A DNA stretch of 64,000 nucleotides from Anarhynchus alexandrinus (lineage: Eukaryota; Chordata; Aves; Charadriiformes; Charadriidae), in contig VUYV01000294.1 in the NCBI GenBank assembly GCA_008711295.1, positions 697,360 through 761,359 on the forward strand, given 5' to 3'. Both the position numbers and the translations under genes were made by a program. Position 1 is the first letter of the stretch; the number at the start of each line of letters is the position of its first letter. A model generated the notes under the pieces. That model was not told the DNA's origin, made no database searches, and was given only the letters and a program-made list of their open reading frames with translations. Positions 12,301 through 26,700 of the stretch are shown here, one piece after another.

Positions 12301-14589
12301 ATCCAGGTCCAGTAACTCGATCCTCAGAATATATCTGCATGCCTTTTTTTTTTTTCTTCCCCTCTTTCTTCACTGTTCAGGTTAGAAGGGTGTTCATTGG
12401 CTATTTTATCATCAGCGTTCAGTGACTGGATTGCTGCTGTCCCTACTCTACACTGCAGCGTGTAAATAGTTGGGACTTTTACCTGAGAAGTTTCCTAGTA
12501 TTTATACATAAAGCACAGAATTTGTGTGAAACAGGTTGCATAGAGGTGACCTTGAGCCTGATTTTTTTTTTTTTTTGACTGCTTCATTTTACAGCCTTAA
12601 CGTTCCTTCAGTCTAGAATTTCCTAATTTACAGAACTTATTTCTTTTGTATGGTTCTTCATAAAGCAGCAGGGAGTTGTCCAGGAAAGGCTTTGTTCCAT
12701 ACACTGTATCTTAACAGGTTATGCAAAACTGGATAGAGATGTTTTTTTACAAGGAGGTGTTTTGTGTCTGCTTTGCAGATGGGATCAGGTTACAGAGTTA
12801 ACTCTGTGGATTCAAGTTTGTGTCAGGTGTGATAAATGATAAATGGCTTTCTTTTCAGTCTTCTCTCTGATGATATGCAGGTATTGCTGGAACTCCAGTC
12901 TATAACCTTCATGATTGTCATGCCTAATAAAGTGTTAGTGTGTGACTACTTTCCATCAGATATAAAAGGGATGGAGTTTGTAGTGAGGGCTAGTAACTTT
13001 CATTAGACCTACAGATGTACTTGGGGAAGAAAGAAAAAGCTCCTGGGCATACTTGTATCTCTTGTTTAGGTTGATAGACTGTCTTGAACAAAAGCAGTTA
13101 GTGCTAGAGCTCCATGACAGCTGGAGAAATCTCACCTGCTGATTTAGCAGTGGGTGGTACCTTTTTAAGGAGCTAACCAGCATACATTCAAAAAGCCACT
13201 GATGGGCACTGGTTTTGCTATTTTAGGTTTCCTGAATCTCTTCTAGGAAAAGAAAGAGATTAATAAATGGGGGTATTTGCTGGTTCTGGTCTAGGGTATC
13301 CAGATCCAGATATACCAAATCCCTTCCAATGTTGTCTTTTCTTTTGTTCTGTGAGCTAGCCTTTCTTGGTTCATTAGTAATTTCTGGGTGGGGTGCATGT
13401 GCTAACCTGCAGTTCTGACATATTTACGGGTCTTGTCTGTGTCTCCTTTTTGTTGTAGCCGGATAGTGCCATTTTTTGAGTTAGCTGATTTTTGAAGTTT
13501 GGAAGAAATCTGACTGGTAAGAGATGAACAGAAGACATCATGAAGGGGATACTTCAGCCTAATGACTATAGTTGGTTTTTTTGTTCAAATCTAGTCTTAA
13601 TCTTGTAAAGTAGAGGGTCTGTTGGATACCCCTCTGATGCTTGAGTTTTCAAGCATTAAGGAGTACCGCTTCTTCTGCCCAGTATTCCTGGATGAGCATC
13701 TAACATTAATTGTTCTTACTGTGTCCTTTCTTCACTTGATTACTGTGGTACTGTTAGTTATGAGCAAATTTTTAAGACTAACCTGAAATTTCAGTTTTTT
13801 TCGGATGTATTTATTAGTATTTCTTATTAGGCATATGATAGGCTTTTACCATGTGGTCTGGCATGGCACAGGTTTTAGCTTTGAGTTATGGGTGCTCTTC
13901 AGAATGTTGAATTTGGTGATTTGCATTCTTATAACCCCAGAGTTTTTGTAATGAGGTTGTCTCTCTTGCCCCACCCTGATGAATATGAAGGTACTGGCCC
14001 GAGTCACTTGAGCTTGTTGAGGCTTGAGCTGGTGGAGCAAAGTGCTGTGAAGACTCCTCCATGAAAGGGGAGATTCTGTGTTAATGCTTGTAATGCACAG
14101 CTAGGTACTTAGCTGCAAGTTTATAGGTAAAGTGGTTGGTTTACTTTTTAAAGGGTTACCTTCCTGTTTTCACACAGTACTATAAGGTGGTTTTCTTGTT
14201 TTGGTTTGGTTTGGTTTTTTTTAGTGTTTATAAGTGTTTTCCATGCTTGTTTCAGGCAGGATGTGCCCAGTCATCCACTAAAATGTAGGCAGGTGTTCCT
14301 ATACGTGGTATGACTTTCCAGGTGGGCAAGGTATTATTTACATGTTCACAGACTTGCATTTTCTCATTATTGTTAATAGAATCAATGCTTTTGTTTAAAT
14401 CAAGTTTTTTTAGGTAGAGTGAAAACTTACCAGGTTGACTGTTTGGGAATAGTTGAAATTAGTGATCTTGTTAATGGAGAAATAGTCTCTGCAGTTCATG
14501 AAACACATGCAGTATAATTATCCACTACCTTGCAAGACAGAATCACTTGCTGGTTTGTTTTTTCAGTAGAAATGTATGTAGTCCTTTTT

Positions 14590-14621
14590 AGTAAATAAAA
14601 TAAATAGTAAATAAAATAAAT
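14590..14621. repeat. Two exact copies of a 16-base AT-rich unit
   Basis: The unit AGTAAATAAAATAAAT occurs twice back to back (14590-14605 and 14606-14621) without a mismatch. It is itself made of AAAT/AAAAT steps, so slippage in a tetranucleotide-like tract is the likely origin. Confidence 0.85.
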
Positions 14622-15005
14622 ATTCTTACTTAGTAGGTGTATTAAATTCCCATGTTTAAACATTTTATTCTGAAAAATGGGCTCTTTTTTTTCTAATTGG
14701 CAAAAATTTCTTGAGAAGGAAGGAACTTTATTAATAAAGACAGACTCATTTCAACACGTTGGTTCTACTGGTTTAGGGTGTGTCAGCTCTCCACAGTATT
14801 TCTAAGCCAAGCCAAAAACATAAAATAAATGGGTGTTAAATATTTCTGTGGGCATTGTGAATTAAGCTAACATGAAGGTTGCTTAACTTCTGAATGACAA
14901 TTTCCATGAAGGTTTTAATGTGTTTTAACAAATACAATTCAAATTCACGCTTTTAACTTGATTTGACTGCCTGTGTAGAAAAGCACTCTCACAATGACAA
15001 GTGGT

Positions 15006-15035
15006 AAAAAAAAAAAAAAAATTTTTTTTTTTTTT
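15006..15035. repeat. A16-T14 homopolymer pair (perfect inverted repeat)
   Basis: Sixteen A are followed directly by fourteen T. Such An-Tn junctions form a self-complementary tract, resist nucleosome wrapping and are prone to length change. The exact length may vary between individuals or reflect sequencing error. Confidence 0.85.
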
Positions 15036-17533
15036 AACAAACCTGAGAGAGATCACCAGGCTGATGGTCCCCAGTGTTAAGAACAGCCATTGCTGTGAGA
15101 TTAAGCAGGTAGAATTTGAGCAAAGAGTAAGCAAATAGAGGAAGGAGGAAGGTGCTTATAAATGTAATAAAACCTTGCTGGCACATGCATCATCATTTCC
15201 CATCTGGGTATAAGAAAGCAATAATAATTATTTTCCATTATTACGAAGACCTTGATATCTTTAAAATGTAGAATCACTGTTTGTAATTGAACTGGAGCTG
15301 TCAAAACAAACACATAAGGATCTGGTGAATTCCAGTACATGCCTGACCTAAAGGAATAATTTATTGTTCATCCAGATAAACGTCTGGGGCCTGATTCGTC
15401 ACACATGCTCATTTTGCGAATAGATGCCTGCAACATGCTACCCTGGTATCACGATATGCTGTCCATGTGGCTGTTGTGAATCTTCGGTTACCTGTGGCTG
15501 CAAACATTATTGCCTGCCCTTTAATCCCTAGGCCAATAGTTCTTGTCCCATGGTTTGTATATAATGTTTTCTTCTACTTGTGGACTTAGCACACTTTTAT
15601 TATACGGTGTGGATGTTGTTTGTTTGGGTCCGTGACTTTATAGACAAAGGTTCTAGTCCTAGTTATGCCAAAAATCAGTATATGCAATTTGATGGTATCA
15701 CAAGTCAGGCCAAAAGTTACTATTGATCAGTCTCGAGGACTAAGATGGAGAAACACTGTCTTCTGAATGATGTGAGATTTGAACTTGAGGGCACCTAACT
15801 ACCAGATCAGTGCACCCTTTGTGGACTACACAGTACCTGTGTGGGAAAGAACCTTTGCTTTCTGCAGGGCTTGATTTGATAATGCGATGGAAAAGGAAAT
15901 ATGATTGGGCAGAAATGTGCAGCTTTGCAAAATTGTGTCCCGTGCCATTTCCTTTGAAACTAGAGTTTGGTAACTACTTCAAGTTTGCTGCTCTTACTAT
16001 GTCAGTCAAATACTCTAGAAGTCAAACTAGATGTCTGTTAAGTGAGCTATGAAAAAGTACATGAGACTTGAAGGAGGTCAAAGGCTGTTGTAATGGGGGT
16101 GCCAGACTGCACGTGCAAACCAAATCCACCCAGAGCTTTTTGTTCCTAGCAAAGTGAAATGTGAAGATGTATTTCGTTTCCCCTATCTTCTTAATTGTGC
16201 GATCCACTATCCTAAATCTTATGCTTTTTAAAAATGGCACAAAATGTTTTATTTGTTAGCTAGATGGAGAGAGAGTTAATTTCACCTGTTTGGTATTGCT
16301 GACCAAACAATGAAGTAGACCTGGTCTGTATTAGCTAAAATAAGAGGGATAATGCATCCTAGCTTTGGTACGCTTTGGGTGAAAAATATTGCATCATTAC
16401 GAAAGGATGGTGCCCAGATGAAGTTTCTCAAAGAGTCTAACTGAAGTTGACTGTCCCCTTATCATTTTGCTAGTATATGCCCAAGTATATGGACTTTTTA
16501 CATGCAAAAAAAAACCCGCAGCAGGACCAAACAGCTGTGGGAACAACTAATCCAAATTGGATCTGTGTTCCCAATGAAAGTAATAATGTGGCTGCTTACA
16601 GGAACTGTCCCTGTGACTTGTTTCCTTAAGATCCCGGGAGACTAGCAATGTGGGTGGAGTGCACAGGACATGAAGTAAAAATATTGTGAGATAAACCTGC
16701 CCAAAAAGGAGTCTAATCTCCAAGGAAGACAATGGTTATCATATAGCCATGGGCTACTCATTAACTCAGGGTTGCTAAAACAAATATTATTCTAGAGTGA
16801 CAGCCAGCTACTAACATACAACTGTTACTTACTTTTTAATCTCATTTTGGATTTGCTTCTGTGTGCCAATTTTTTGGAGTTTAGTAGTAAAATGACAATG
16901 TGAGTGTCACAGCAGGCCCTGTCTCAGACCTCGAAAGAAAGAATGAATTCTCCAATATGGTCTTGTTACAAAATCAAATCCAGAAGAACTTCAGATTAAC
17001 TAGGTTTCAATAAATACTTGTTCTGCTTCATCATGTGGAAAAGCAACAGTAAATTAAAAAATGGGGAGAGAATAAGGAAAAAAGTGGGTTTAAAGACAAA
17101 TGACTTGCCAGCATACTTTTACAATAAAGAACACTTTTGGCATCTTGCATAACAATAGAAGGTTAGAATACTAATAAATAGGAAGAATTTTTGTATACAG
17201 CCCATAGTTGAGCTAATTGTATGATTCACTAAGGTAAATAACACAGTTCTGTAAAGTTTAACCATCTTAGCAAGAGTACTAGCTAGGATAATACTGGTTT
17301 TCAGTCCATGCATCAAAGCTGAGCAGTCAGAGCCAGAAAGACATTTCTCTTGGGATATGATGTTGGGCAATTAGCAGCATTTCCAGAGATTTATGGAGTC
17401 CTCTGAATCGCTTCAGTGTTGGCCATTGTCAGAAATGGAATATTGGGATTGGTAGGCTGTTGTTTTGCATTATGCATGGTCTTATGATGCAGAGGTAGAT
17501 ACCCAGAATGTATTTATATAACAGCACGATAAA

Positions 17534-17765
17534 CCTTAATCTTTTCTTCTGTTTGCAAATACCTCCCCTTTCAACACACAGGGAGTTGAAATACTTCATA
17601 AAAATGCGATTGTTATAGAAGGACAAAAATATAACTCCCTTCTAAAAAAAAGCTAAATCTTTTCTTCTGATTGCAAATACCTCCCCTTTGAACGTACAGG
17701 AAGTTGAAATACTTCAAAAAAATCTGATTGTTATAAAAGGATAAAAATATAACTCCCTTCTAAAA
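17534..17765. repeat. Tandem duplication, 118-base period, two copies
   Basis: The segment beginning near 17538 (AATCTTTTCTTCTG) is repeated from 17656 with a constant offset of 118 bases through to CTCCCTTCTAAAA at about 17765. By eye the copies differ at about ten of roughly 110 aligned positions and no gap is needed in the aligned part, so the duplication is moderately old. I do not recognise the unit as a named transposon, and neither copy has coding capacity. Unequal exchange or replication slippage in the intron is the simplest explanation. Confidence 0.9.
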
Positions 17766-20700
17766 TAACTTTTGTAGCACTTATTTCCAATATCTGTTTC
17801 TTCTTACAAAAGTACTAAATGTATTAGTTGGTGATTTGATTTTAAGTTTGGAAAACTTTAAGTACTAATGGAATGCGTTTTCTCCTGATTTTTAAGACAG
17901 GGCTATTTGTGCGTTTGCACCTCTGTGGTGTGTCTTACAGAAAGATTAAGAAATTGATATCTCTTCTTCCTTGTTTTAAATTAATACTTTTTAGACTAAT
18001 GTTAACTTTTCAATTTATTATTCATGAAGTCAGCTGTCTTGTTAGCATATTTCATTCTTACATTTGTTCAGAGGCCCTGAATTACAGCCTCTGGTTCCTA
18101 AGAATGATGACATCACTCTTTTTTCTGGTGTTTACTGTTCTCTATTGTTGAAATGTCACCTTTGGGACTGTGACTGTCATTAGACATATGTTAATCCTTG
18201 TAATAACTTCTAATGATATTGATAATGCAATGATAATGAGGGAAAAAGGCAAAATTGGTTCTTGGGGGAGAAGATTTGAAATTCCATGGAATTAAAAGTA
18301 TCCCAGGATGTTAATATTGAATCACGGTGGTGCTCCTCCTTTGTTACTAGTTTTCTAGTGTTGAAAATACACCAGCTTTTTTCTTCCTCCCCAGAAAGAA
18401 GAATTAAGATGGAGTCTATTTTGACATTGGCAAGAATAGAATGTATATATATACTCAAGTGGTCTTATTTCCAAATTTAATGAGTTGTATTATTGTTTTG
18501 CTGTTTTTTCTGATCTGTACTTGCTTATTTTATTGTATTATAACTCTTTTTCAAAAAGAAGTATCTAGTGTATCTAGATGTGTTCTAAAAGAACACATCT
18601 AGGGGATGTGTTTTCAGAGATGCCAGATGGTACATTGGCCTTGGTCTTCTTGAATCTGCAGTGCTTCCTGAACAGTTTAAATACTTCAAACTTGCATAGT
18701 TCTCTTGGCTATTCTGAGCTGAAGCATCTGAAGTTTTAATAAACTTTTGTCACAATCTGAAGGGGTGGTTTCAGCCTATGGTAATTTTTTGTGATTTTTT
18801 TTTATTAAAAAAAACCAAATCCAATATAATGTTAATGTTTAAGCACAGTTTTCTAATTATAATCCTTTAGTAGCAATTACTTTAGCATCTGGAAATATGA
18901 AACAAAAAGATCATGGATTGAAGGTGCTTTCCTTAAATGTAATTGCCACTTAAATGCTAAAGTGAATTTTCTTTCCCCCAGAATGCTAATGGTGAGGATC
19001 CTTGATAGAAAAGAATAATGATTACTTTTTTTTGTCTCATTAGGTGAGTGTTTTACTTGTTGATGTGTTTTGTTTTGGGGTTGGTTTTTTTGCATATACG
19101 CAAGAGAGATCTCAGCATGTGATCTAAATACACTTTGCATTTTTGAAGTTTTACAGTTAGTAACATGCTAGCTCAGTAATCCTAGCTTTATTTTATTTAT
19201 CTAGTATAAATACAGGGGAAAAGTCTTGATCAGGAGACATATAAATAGAATCTAAGTATGTATACGAAGAAAACATGATTCTGTTTGGTACTGCAAGGAG
19301 TAATATATAACCAAGCCAGTTCAAACAGCTGATCAGTTGAATGCTACCTCTGATTTGTTGGTATCGTGCTGAGAATAAATCAGGTTTGTGTAGTGACTGG
19401 AAATGACCTTTTTCTATTCCTTGGAGCTGTTTTCACTTTAGGTTTTGAAAACCCGCTGCTCTTCTCTGGCTTCGTTCTTTAGTAGGTGTTAAATCAAATT
19501 GTTACAAAACCATTGTGTACACATTATTGTCCATGTAGATTTTATGAGAAACTTGCATTGGTTTAGCTAACTCAGTGCAAAAGATAATTAAAGTATGATA
19601 GCATCCAACTTTGAGTCTTGTACCTCAGCTCTTCCCAGTGAGATTCCATTTCCTTAAAAATACAGTAGAGCTTGACTTGTTCAGGTATTACATTCTCCAA
19701 AATCTCTTGGGGAAGATTAAGTGCTTTATCATCTAAAGGGTGACCTCATCATATGTCAAGAGAACAAATGAGGCTGTAGCAGCTCTTATGAGCCTTTATT
19801 ATTAAAAGTTGTGCAGATTTTATAAATGTTGTGTCTCCTTCATCCTTTTTCCTCTGGAAGGTATACCTTTTACCAAAATAAGTCAATGAAGAAGTTGCTG
19901 ACAAATTCTTTGGATAATATTGAAAATCATTCACATATAGGAGTGGAAGGGAAACAAAGAAAAGTTAAAAATACAGTGCCTGCTTCCTCAGATGCACTGT
20001 GGCAGAAACATGTTTATAATCTCCATGATAGACTTCAGTATGATACATCTTGTCAAAAGAAAAGCTGTCCGGATTTTTAGTTTGGCTGTGTCAAAGCAGG
20101 AGATAGATACCTTTTTTTATAGGGGAGAACTATCACTTTCTATTGCTCCAATTTCTCCCTCCAGTAAGTTTACTGAGGACAGCATTTTTCTTGCTACACC
20201 TTGCAATATTAAAATCCAGAACTGATGTATGCATGAACTAGGAATGTTTCTGAAGACTGATTATCTTAAAAAAACCCGAGTAATGGCGTTGGTATTTTAT
20301 GTTGATCTGTGTTAGACTATAGCTGTGAGTGTTTTTAGTGTTTTAGGTGTTGCAGTAAATAAATTTGTGTTCAAAATTGGAATGATTGTCCATATGCTAC
20401 AGTTGCCTCTGCTTCTTTATTTATCATTACTGTAGCTATGAGGGAGATATTTTTACCCAGTATCTGACAAGTGAATACAAATTTCCTTCTTGTGTGTCAT
20501 TGTCATAGCTTCTTTGTCATAGCTTGATATTATGAGAACAAAAGAAAGCTAGGGACCCTAGTGAGAATGTTAGAGAGGGATTAACAGAGCCTTGTAGCTA
20601 TGGAGTTAAGCTGGGCTTCTGTTTTCACTGCCAATGACATCTTGATTTATGCATACTGGGGATGTTTTTAAACACAGAAGCAATAGGAAATAAGACAGTT

Positions 20701-23700
20701 TGCTTCTAGTCTGTGTTTCCTGCAGGGCTTCTTGGCTTTGCCTTCCGGTTAGACAACAGCATTCGAAGCATAATCTTGTTGTTCCGTCCTCTTATTGCTG
20801 TTTATTTGTTTTGCCGGTTATGCAAAGCTCTGGGCTTCAATCTGTTCTCCCCTTGCCCAAATCTTCCTTGAAGATGTAAGTTCGGAATGTGCATGCGAAA
20901 AATCTCCTGTGCACATCCTGTTTTCAAATTGTGTTATTTCCTTCAGTCTTGTGCTCCTTCTGAGAATGTGGCTTGAAGGATGTCTTGTGCTTGCATTTGA
21001 CAAAGTTGGTGAATGCTAGAATAGAAGTGCATATATTCATATATGGTGTAAGAGTTGAACAACTAGCAAGGTTCTTTTAACTAATGGATGGATTAGTAGC
21101 TTTTTAGAAGTATTTTGTGATGGTACAGATGTCTAAGTAGTCTAAATTGTGGTTCAGAGTTTTTTTCTCAGGGTAAGAAAAAAGTAGTCTGGTAGCAGTT
21201 TGAATATTCACGCTGTCATTATGGAACAGTGTAACCACAGATGAACTTGCACAAATACTGAAAGCAGCAGCCTGGAACAGAAATATATACTTCTTCCTTC
21301 TTACTGCTTCATTTATTTCAAATGTGCAGATTGCCGGGGTAAGCAAGCCTGCAAAGTTGAGATGGGTTAGCTGTAATGTAAGCATTAACCACTGTGAAAA
21401 CAAGCCTTCTTCCATTACCAAGCTCTTCTAAGTGGCCTGTTGCTGGTCTCTTGCTAAAAGGTGACATAATTTGCAATTCTAGTAGCGTAACAGCCTATTC
21501 CTGCCGTGTTGAAATACTTCTGAGGATTTCAACAGATGCTCACTAGGAATATATTCATATGGTCTTGCTTATGGGTTTAATACAAAAGCAGAATGATTGA
21601 TGGAAATTAAGTATTACCAAAGGAGGAGCTTTTAGAATGTATCAAAGGAGTTTTACTAGGAAGACGGCTGATGTTAACCTCTAGCCCTGTCTCAGTGGTC
21701 TTTGGTATTAAATTGCTAATACAAGATACTGATTAGGATCTTCCCATTCAGTGAAATCGTATTGCTTCATCTTCTTTTGTAGGCTACTGTAAAACCACCT
21801 CTTAACCTAATGTAGTTACAGTGTTGATAAAAAGTAAAATATGCCTTCATCTATGTAAAAAAGCATGAGTGTAGAAGCTTTCCTGGTCCTTTAAGTGCTC
21901 TGAACCAATAAGACTATTTTTTTCCTCCAGATAAAGAGTATTTAACCATAACACTGCAGTATGGATTTCATCATTCAGCCTTCCTATGGTATTTATGTCA
22001 CTCATTTCTAACACTGTGCCTAGAATTTTTACTGTACCACCTTGAAACTGTGGTATCTCTTGGTTTTGAGGTACGCTAAAATCAGGTAACTTTTTATTTC
22101 AGTAGTGTTTGAGGCTGGACATACTGAATGAAATGGCAGATTTATAACAGTAGTTGTGTGGTTAATTTTCTTATTTTTTTTTCCTTATTAGAATTTCTCC
22201 CCCCTATTTCTCCTATTGTGAATATTTTGCATCATTATACAGGAGAAATGGTGCTAATGTTTGTTTTGTCATATAACGAATAAATCTGGCTTGGAAAATC
22301 CCTCTCCCTAATTCCTATCTTTAAAGTCTTTGTTATGGTTCTAATTAGTAGGTATTAGCATATGTATCAAAATGCAGAATGTGCAAGTACTATTTGGAAA
22401 ATTAAATGCTAGGTTTAGCTCATCATTTTGTATCATTTGAATTTATTTTGAACAAAACATTAGCACGCTGAAGTATGAAAACTATAAAATTATGGCATAA
22501 AATCAACATCAATAAAAATCTGCCTTATACACAGCTTTTCGTCTCCTAGTATCCAAGCAGCTGGGCAAAAAAAGAAGAGCAATATAACAAATGTGTTGCT
22601 CTTCTTCATGACTGAGACTGGAGAAGGTAAATGTGGAATGATCAATGCGGCGTTGAAAATGTAAAAACATTAAAGTGCTTTTATAGTACTGAGAAGGAGG
22701 AAATGGGGTGGATCACTTTGAGGAGGAGGAGAATTTTCCTCTTGGGGCAAAACAAGCACGTATTTGTTTTGCCAGTTGCAGCGATGTGCCACCCAACACA
22801 AATGTTGGTACCCCTATATCTGTAATAACCACAACCATAGGGCTAGAAGAGCAGGCTTCAACCCCAGTGAGCTCTGGCTACGTTTAGTGCCCAATCACTT
22901 CTACTGTGATCTTTCCTCTGCTTTTAAAAAATTCTCTTCTGGAGAAGACGAGAAGAGAGGTATTGACTGCTGTGGAACTCCTTAATTTTGTTAGACTTGG
23001 CATAAAAATCTTATGTTTGGTACTTTGTTGTGCTCACTACACGCTACATTTCTTGATTATTTTTTTTTTTAAACATAATTTATTTCCTAATACCTATACT
23101 TTACTTTCTAGCAACAACTGAGGGATATGTAAAGGCAACCTTGAAGACTTTTCTGTGGAACTGACCTTTAAATATACAGATTTACAAGGAGTAACAAGTC
23201 TTTATAAAAGGCACCACAGTATCCTATAACAAAAATCTTGGTATTGCACAAAGACAATGTATTTTATGCCATAGTTCCCTAAGCACTTTGGGCTAACTGG
23301 ATTGCCATGAGAAGTGCTCTCTTCTCACTGCTCCAGCTGTTCATTCCCCTCTCTTTGCCAGTTCAACTGCTTGAGGGATCTCATTAGGAATTGGATCCTG
23401 CTAGTGATGCAGGTTAAAACTGATGGAAAGAAAACAGTATTTCTGTTTAACTGGGAGCAGTTCCTGATCCAATTCACTGTACTGCTGCACAAATACGTCT
23501 GCATGGGAGAGCTGCAGGGGGAAGGCTGAGAGACCGGGAACAATGGAGGGGGAGTGGGATCAACTCTAATGGTGGTAGTGACAATTTGCTGACTTCATGC
23601 ATTTGTGGAACTGTGACATTAGGTGCTATGGTCTCTCTCAGAAACTCGTTATGTACTAGACAAGATGAACCTTTTTTTTTTTCTATAAACAGGCTAAAAT

Positions 23701-26700
23701 AATCTATTTTCAGTTAAGTGATATGTCCTCTGAGAAATAAGTAATTGTTCAAATGTCTGTGAAGTTGTTCCTCTTGTTTGCTACAACTGTGGATCCAGAA
23801 ATGTCACTATGACAGAATATGCTTCTGTTTGGAGGAAGTAAAGTAACTTCAAATCTGATGACCAAGTGTAATCTGTCAGGATGGCGAAATCAGGCTGCCC
23901 TGGTAAACAGAAGAGTAGAGGGGCCAGAGCAACTGCAGAAACAAGGTGTGTGTCAACTTGCCAGGTATCCTGTTTAATTGCTGCAGATCTTGTGAGGGTT
24001 AGTGGAGATGGTTTGTACACATGTGTGATTTGGGGGGGGATGCTAATTAGGTTGATATGTTTTAACAATTTACATAGAAAGGCTCAGCTGAAAACTACAT
24101 TTAACTTGATTATCATTGTTGGAAGAATAGTTTGTACATCAGCTTATTTTGTGCTAAAATTAGACTAGCTCTCTTTTATATTCAAGTTGCTTTGCTACAG
24201 GAAAGTGAATGCAAATCAGACTCATTCTGTATCGTTTCTTTTGTGTTCTGTCACCCTCTATGGTAATAGCCAGCAAAAATCTCAACTCGAAGTTATGTCT
24301 TTCTTTTGCTAGTTTTTCCTGCTGACATAACATTCCCTAACTGGGATGCTGTGTATCCTGGGGACAGGAATGGATTCCCTTTGTGGGTAGTCAGATGTAA
24401 TCTTTTGGTAAAGGACTGACTTTGATAAAACACATTGTCCGTTGCTGGATGCAGCTATTATGTATGAAATCCTGTTAATTGAATATGCGATTATAGAAGA
24501 ATAATGATAAATGTCCTCCTTCTCTTAGTGCCACAGATGGCAAACTCACGCTGCTCGGGGGACCAAAGAGAAGTTAGGAAGTAGGATGTGCATCACACAC
24601 ACTGCCTGTTGCCACATACTCCCAGCCAGGTATTTTGTGATGTGAAAATCCAGCATGTAACTTACAAAACAAAAATACACACTTTAATATGAAATGACAT
24701 GAAGTTGTTGACTAAAATAAATTATAACAAAGTTTCTTAATTCACTTTCTTTGCAAGTTGTATTTTGTTTTGTGTGTGACTCACTGAAGATGACTGTAAT
24801 TTTGTTCAACCTGGAGTTACCTAGCTGCTGTTCAGAGTATATTAATTCTTGTGACTCAGTTCACTATCAAAATTTCTGATTTTGTGCAATTTTTTCTAGT
24901 AATATTTGTGCTTCCAGGATGCAAGGGGCAGTGTGTCAATACACTTGTTACAGGACCAAGCATGCTGTGCTCAGACACAGTGCTTTGGAGGTCTCCAACA
25001 TATTGTGAAATGCAGCCATATAGGTTTATCAGGAACAGCTGTTTTTGTTCTGTGGACAGATCCATCTGGGGCAGAGGGGGGAGAAAGAGCGCTGGTGGCT
25101 TTTAGAGATTAGCTGGTGACAGTTTTGCTTGGGAAGTGTACCAAGTTTTAGCAGAGCTACTGTAACAGAGATAGGAGGTGAAAAGGGATGATGAAAAAAA
25201 CACAAGCTCTACTAATCTTTTTGTGTCAGAAGAAGCCTTCAGGATTTGGTTATCTGCATGTGGGTCTAATTGCAGCCTTGATTAGAGGAGTGCCTAACAC
25301 TTCCTACTTCAGTAAATATCTGGCTGAGCTGTTACAGACGGCATTTGGACATACAAGGCCTAGATGAGGAGTCAGAGCAGCTGTGTCCTTGTGCAGGCGA
25401 GAGGGAGGCTGTCCGGTTTATTGGATTACCTCTTGTCAGATCATGGCAATGCATGCTTAAATCCCTCGGGATAGGGAGGGAGTGTTGAAGAAGGGATGGC
25501 TTATTTTAGGTAAACTGATTTAGACAGCAGTCCATTTTCTTGTTCCCTTTCTGCTGAGAAATGTGGGAACATTTCACTAAAGGGTAATGCTCAACCTTCA
25601 AAATGTTCACATCTGGTGTTGTATTTTGTGGGCAGAAGCTGCGTGGCAGGTATGAGCTGGGCAGAGGGCATACAGCAGCTTGATTAGTTTCTGCGCCGTT
25701 TGTTTAACTTCAGGAAGTGGTTGGTGAGTGCTTGCTTTTCATGCTATTCCTACTCTCCTGCTTCTTTCTCCTCTCATCCCTTTTCCTAAGCTTATGCTGG
25801 TTAAGGGTTAACAGTAAGCATTCGTTCAGCTTACTTCTTCCTTTTGTATTAAAGGGTAACTGAACTCTTTCGGTAGTGAAAGAGCACTGAAAGATTTCTG
25901 GGTTTAATTCTTGGCTGTGGGAACCTCATGTATTTGGAGAAAGTGATACGGGTTTTGTGGGGTCTTCAGCGCTCTTGTAGTGTATTACAGAGTTATTACT
26001 ATGCTCAGGTCTTCTATCAGTTTCTTAATATCTGAAGCAAATGTTTTGCTCTCCATCTGAGCAAAAGGGACTTGAGAATAATGCCTTTCAAACAAGTACC
26101 ATATTTTGGTTGACTGTCTTGGAAGGGGCAGTCTTGCTCCTGCATGTCAGAGTGTAGTTCTGTACTGTCTCTTGGTGTGCTTGGAGAACTTCTAGTTTAC
26201 TACACAGGAATGGATTCCTCTTTCTCGGAGAGGAAGGTTTCCTTGTCCTGTGCAGCTTAGACCCTGCCAATACGGCACTGGTTGATCTGAGTTTGGGACC
26301 ATAAATTAGACATAAGAGGCAAGTTAGCAAATACAATCTCTTCAGAGGAAAACATGCAATGTTTGAATTGCATAATAGACATAGAACAACTCTGTGGTGT
26401 AAATGAGTAAGAACTTGTCCTGTGCATATACTCTATATGGCTGTGACAGCCAACTTGGTGTCCAGAGTTTTGCAAGTGATACAGCTGCAGTTCTTAACCT
26501 TGTGCTTTAAGCATAATGGGTGCTTGCTTGAAAATGCTTTTAAGTAGCATTTTTGACTCCCTTGGAGCACAGTCATACAAAAAGGCTGATTTAGGCTGTG
26601 GTGACACTAAGGAAAAGGAGGATGGGATTTTCCTGAATCAGTTCTGCCACTAGCAGAATATTGCTGCTTGGTGCTGCACCAACAATTTGTGTCTGCACTC

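Larger units (their letters stand above)
9332..17533 (+). other. MOB2: MOB2 intron 1, second segment: no exon seen
   Basis: AT-rich intronic DNA. Small structures seen are an exact 16-base tandem pair (AGTAAATAAAATAAAT) at 14590-14621 and an A16/T14 tract at 15006-15035. Poly-T runs occur near 12347 and 12563. No open frame resembles a known protein and no repeat family was recognised. Confidence 0.6.

Noticed and set aside
18580..18596. Steroid-receptor response element
   Set aside because: The half-sites are in everted order (TGTTCT then AGAACA), not the functional inverted order, so I list it only as a hairpin.
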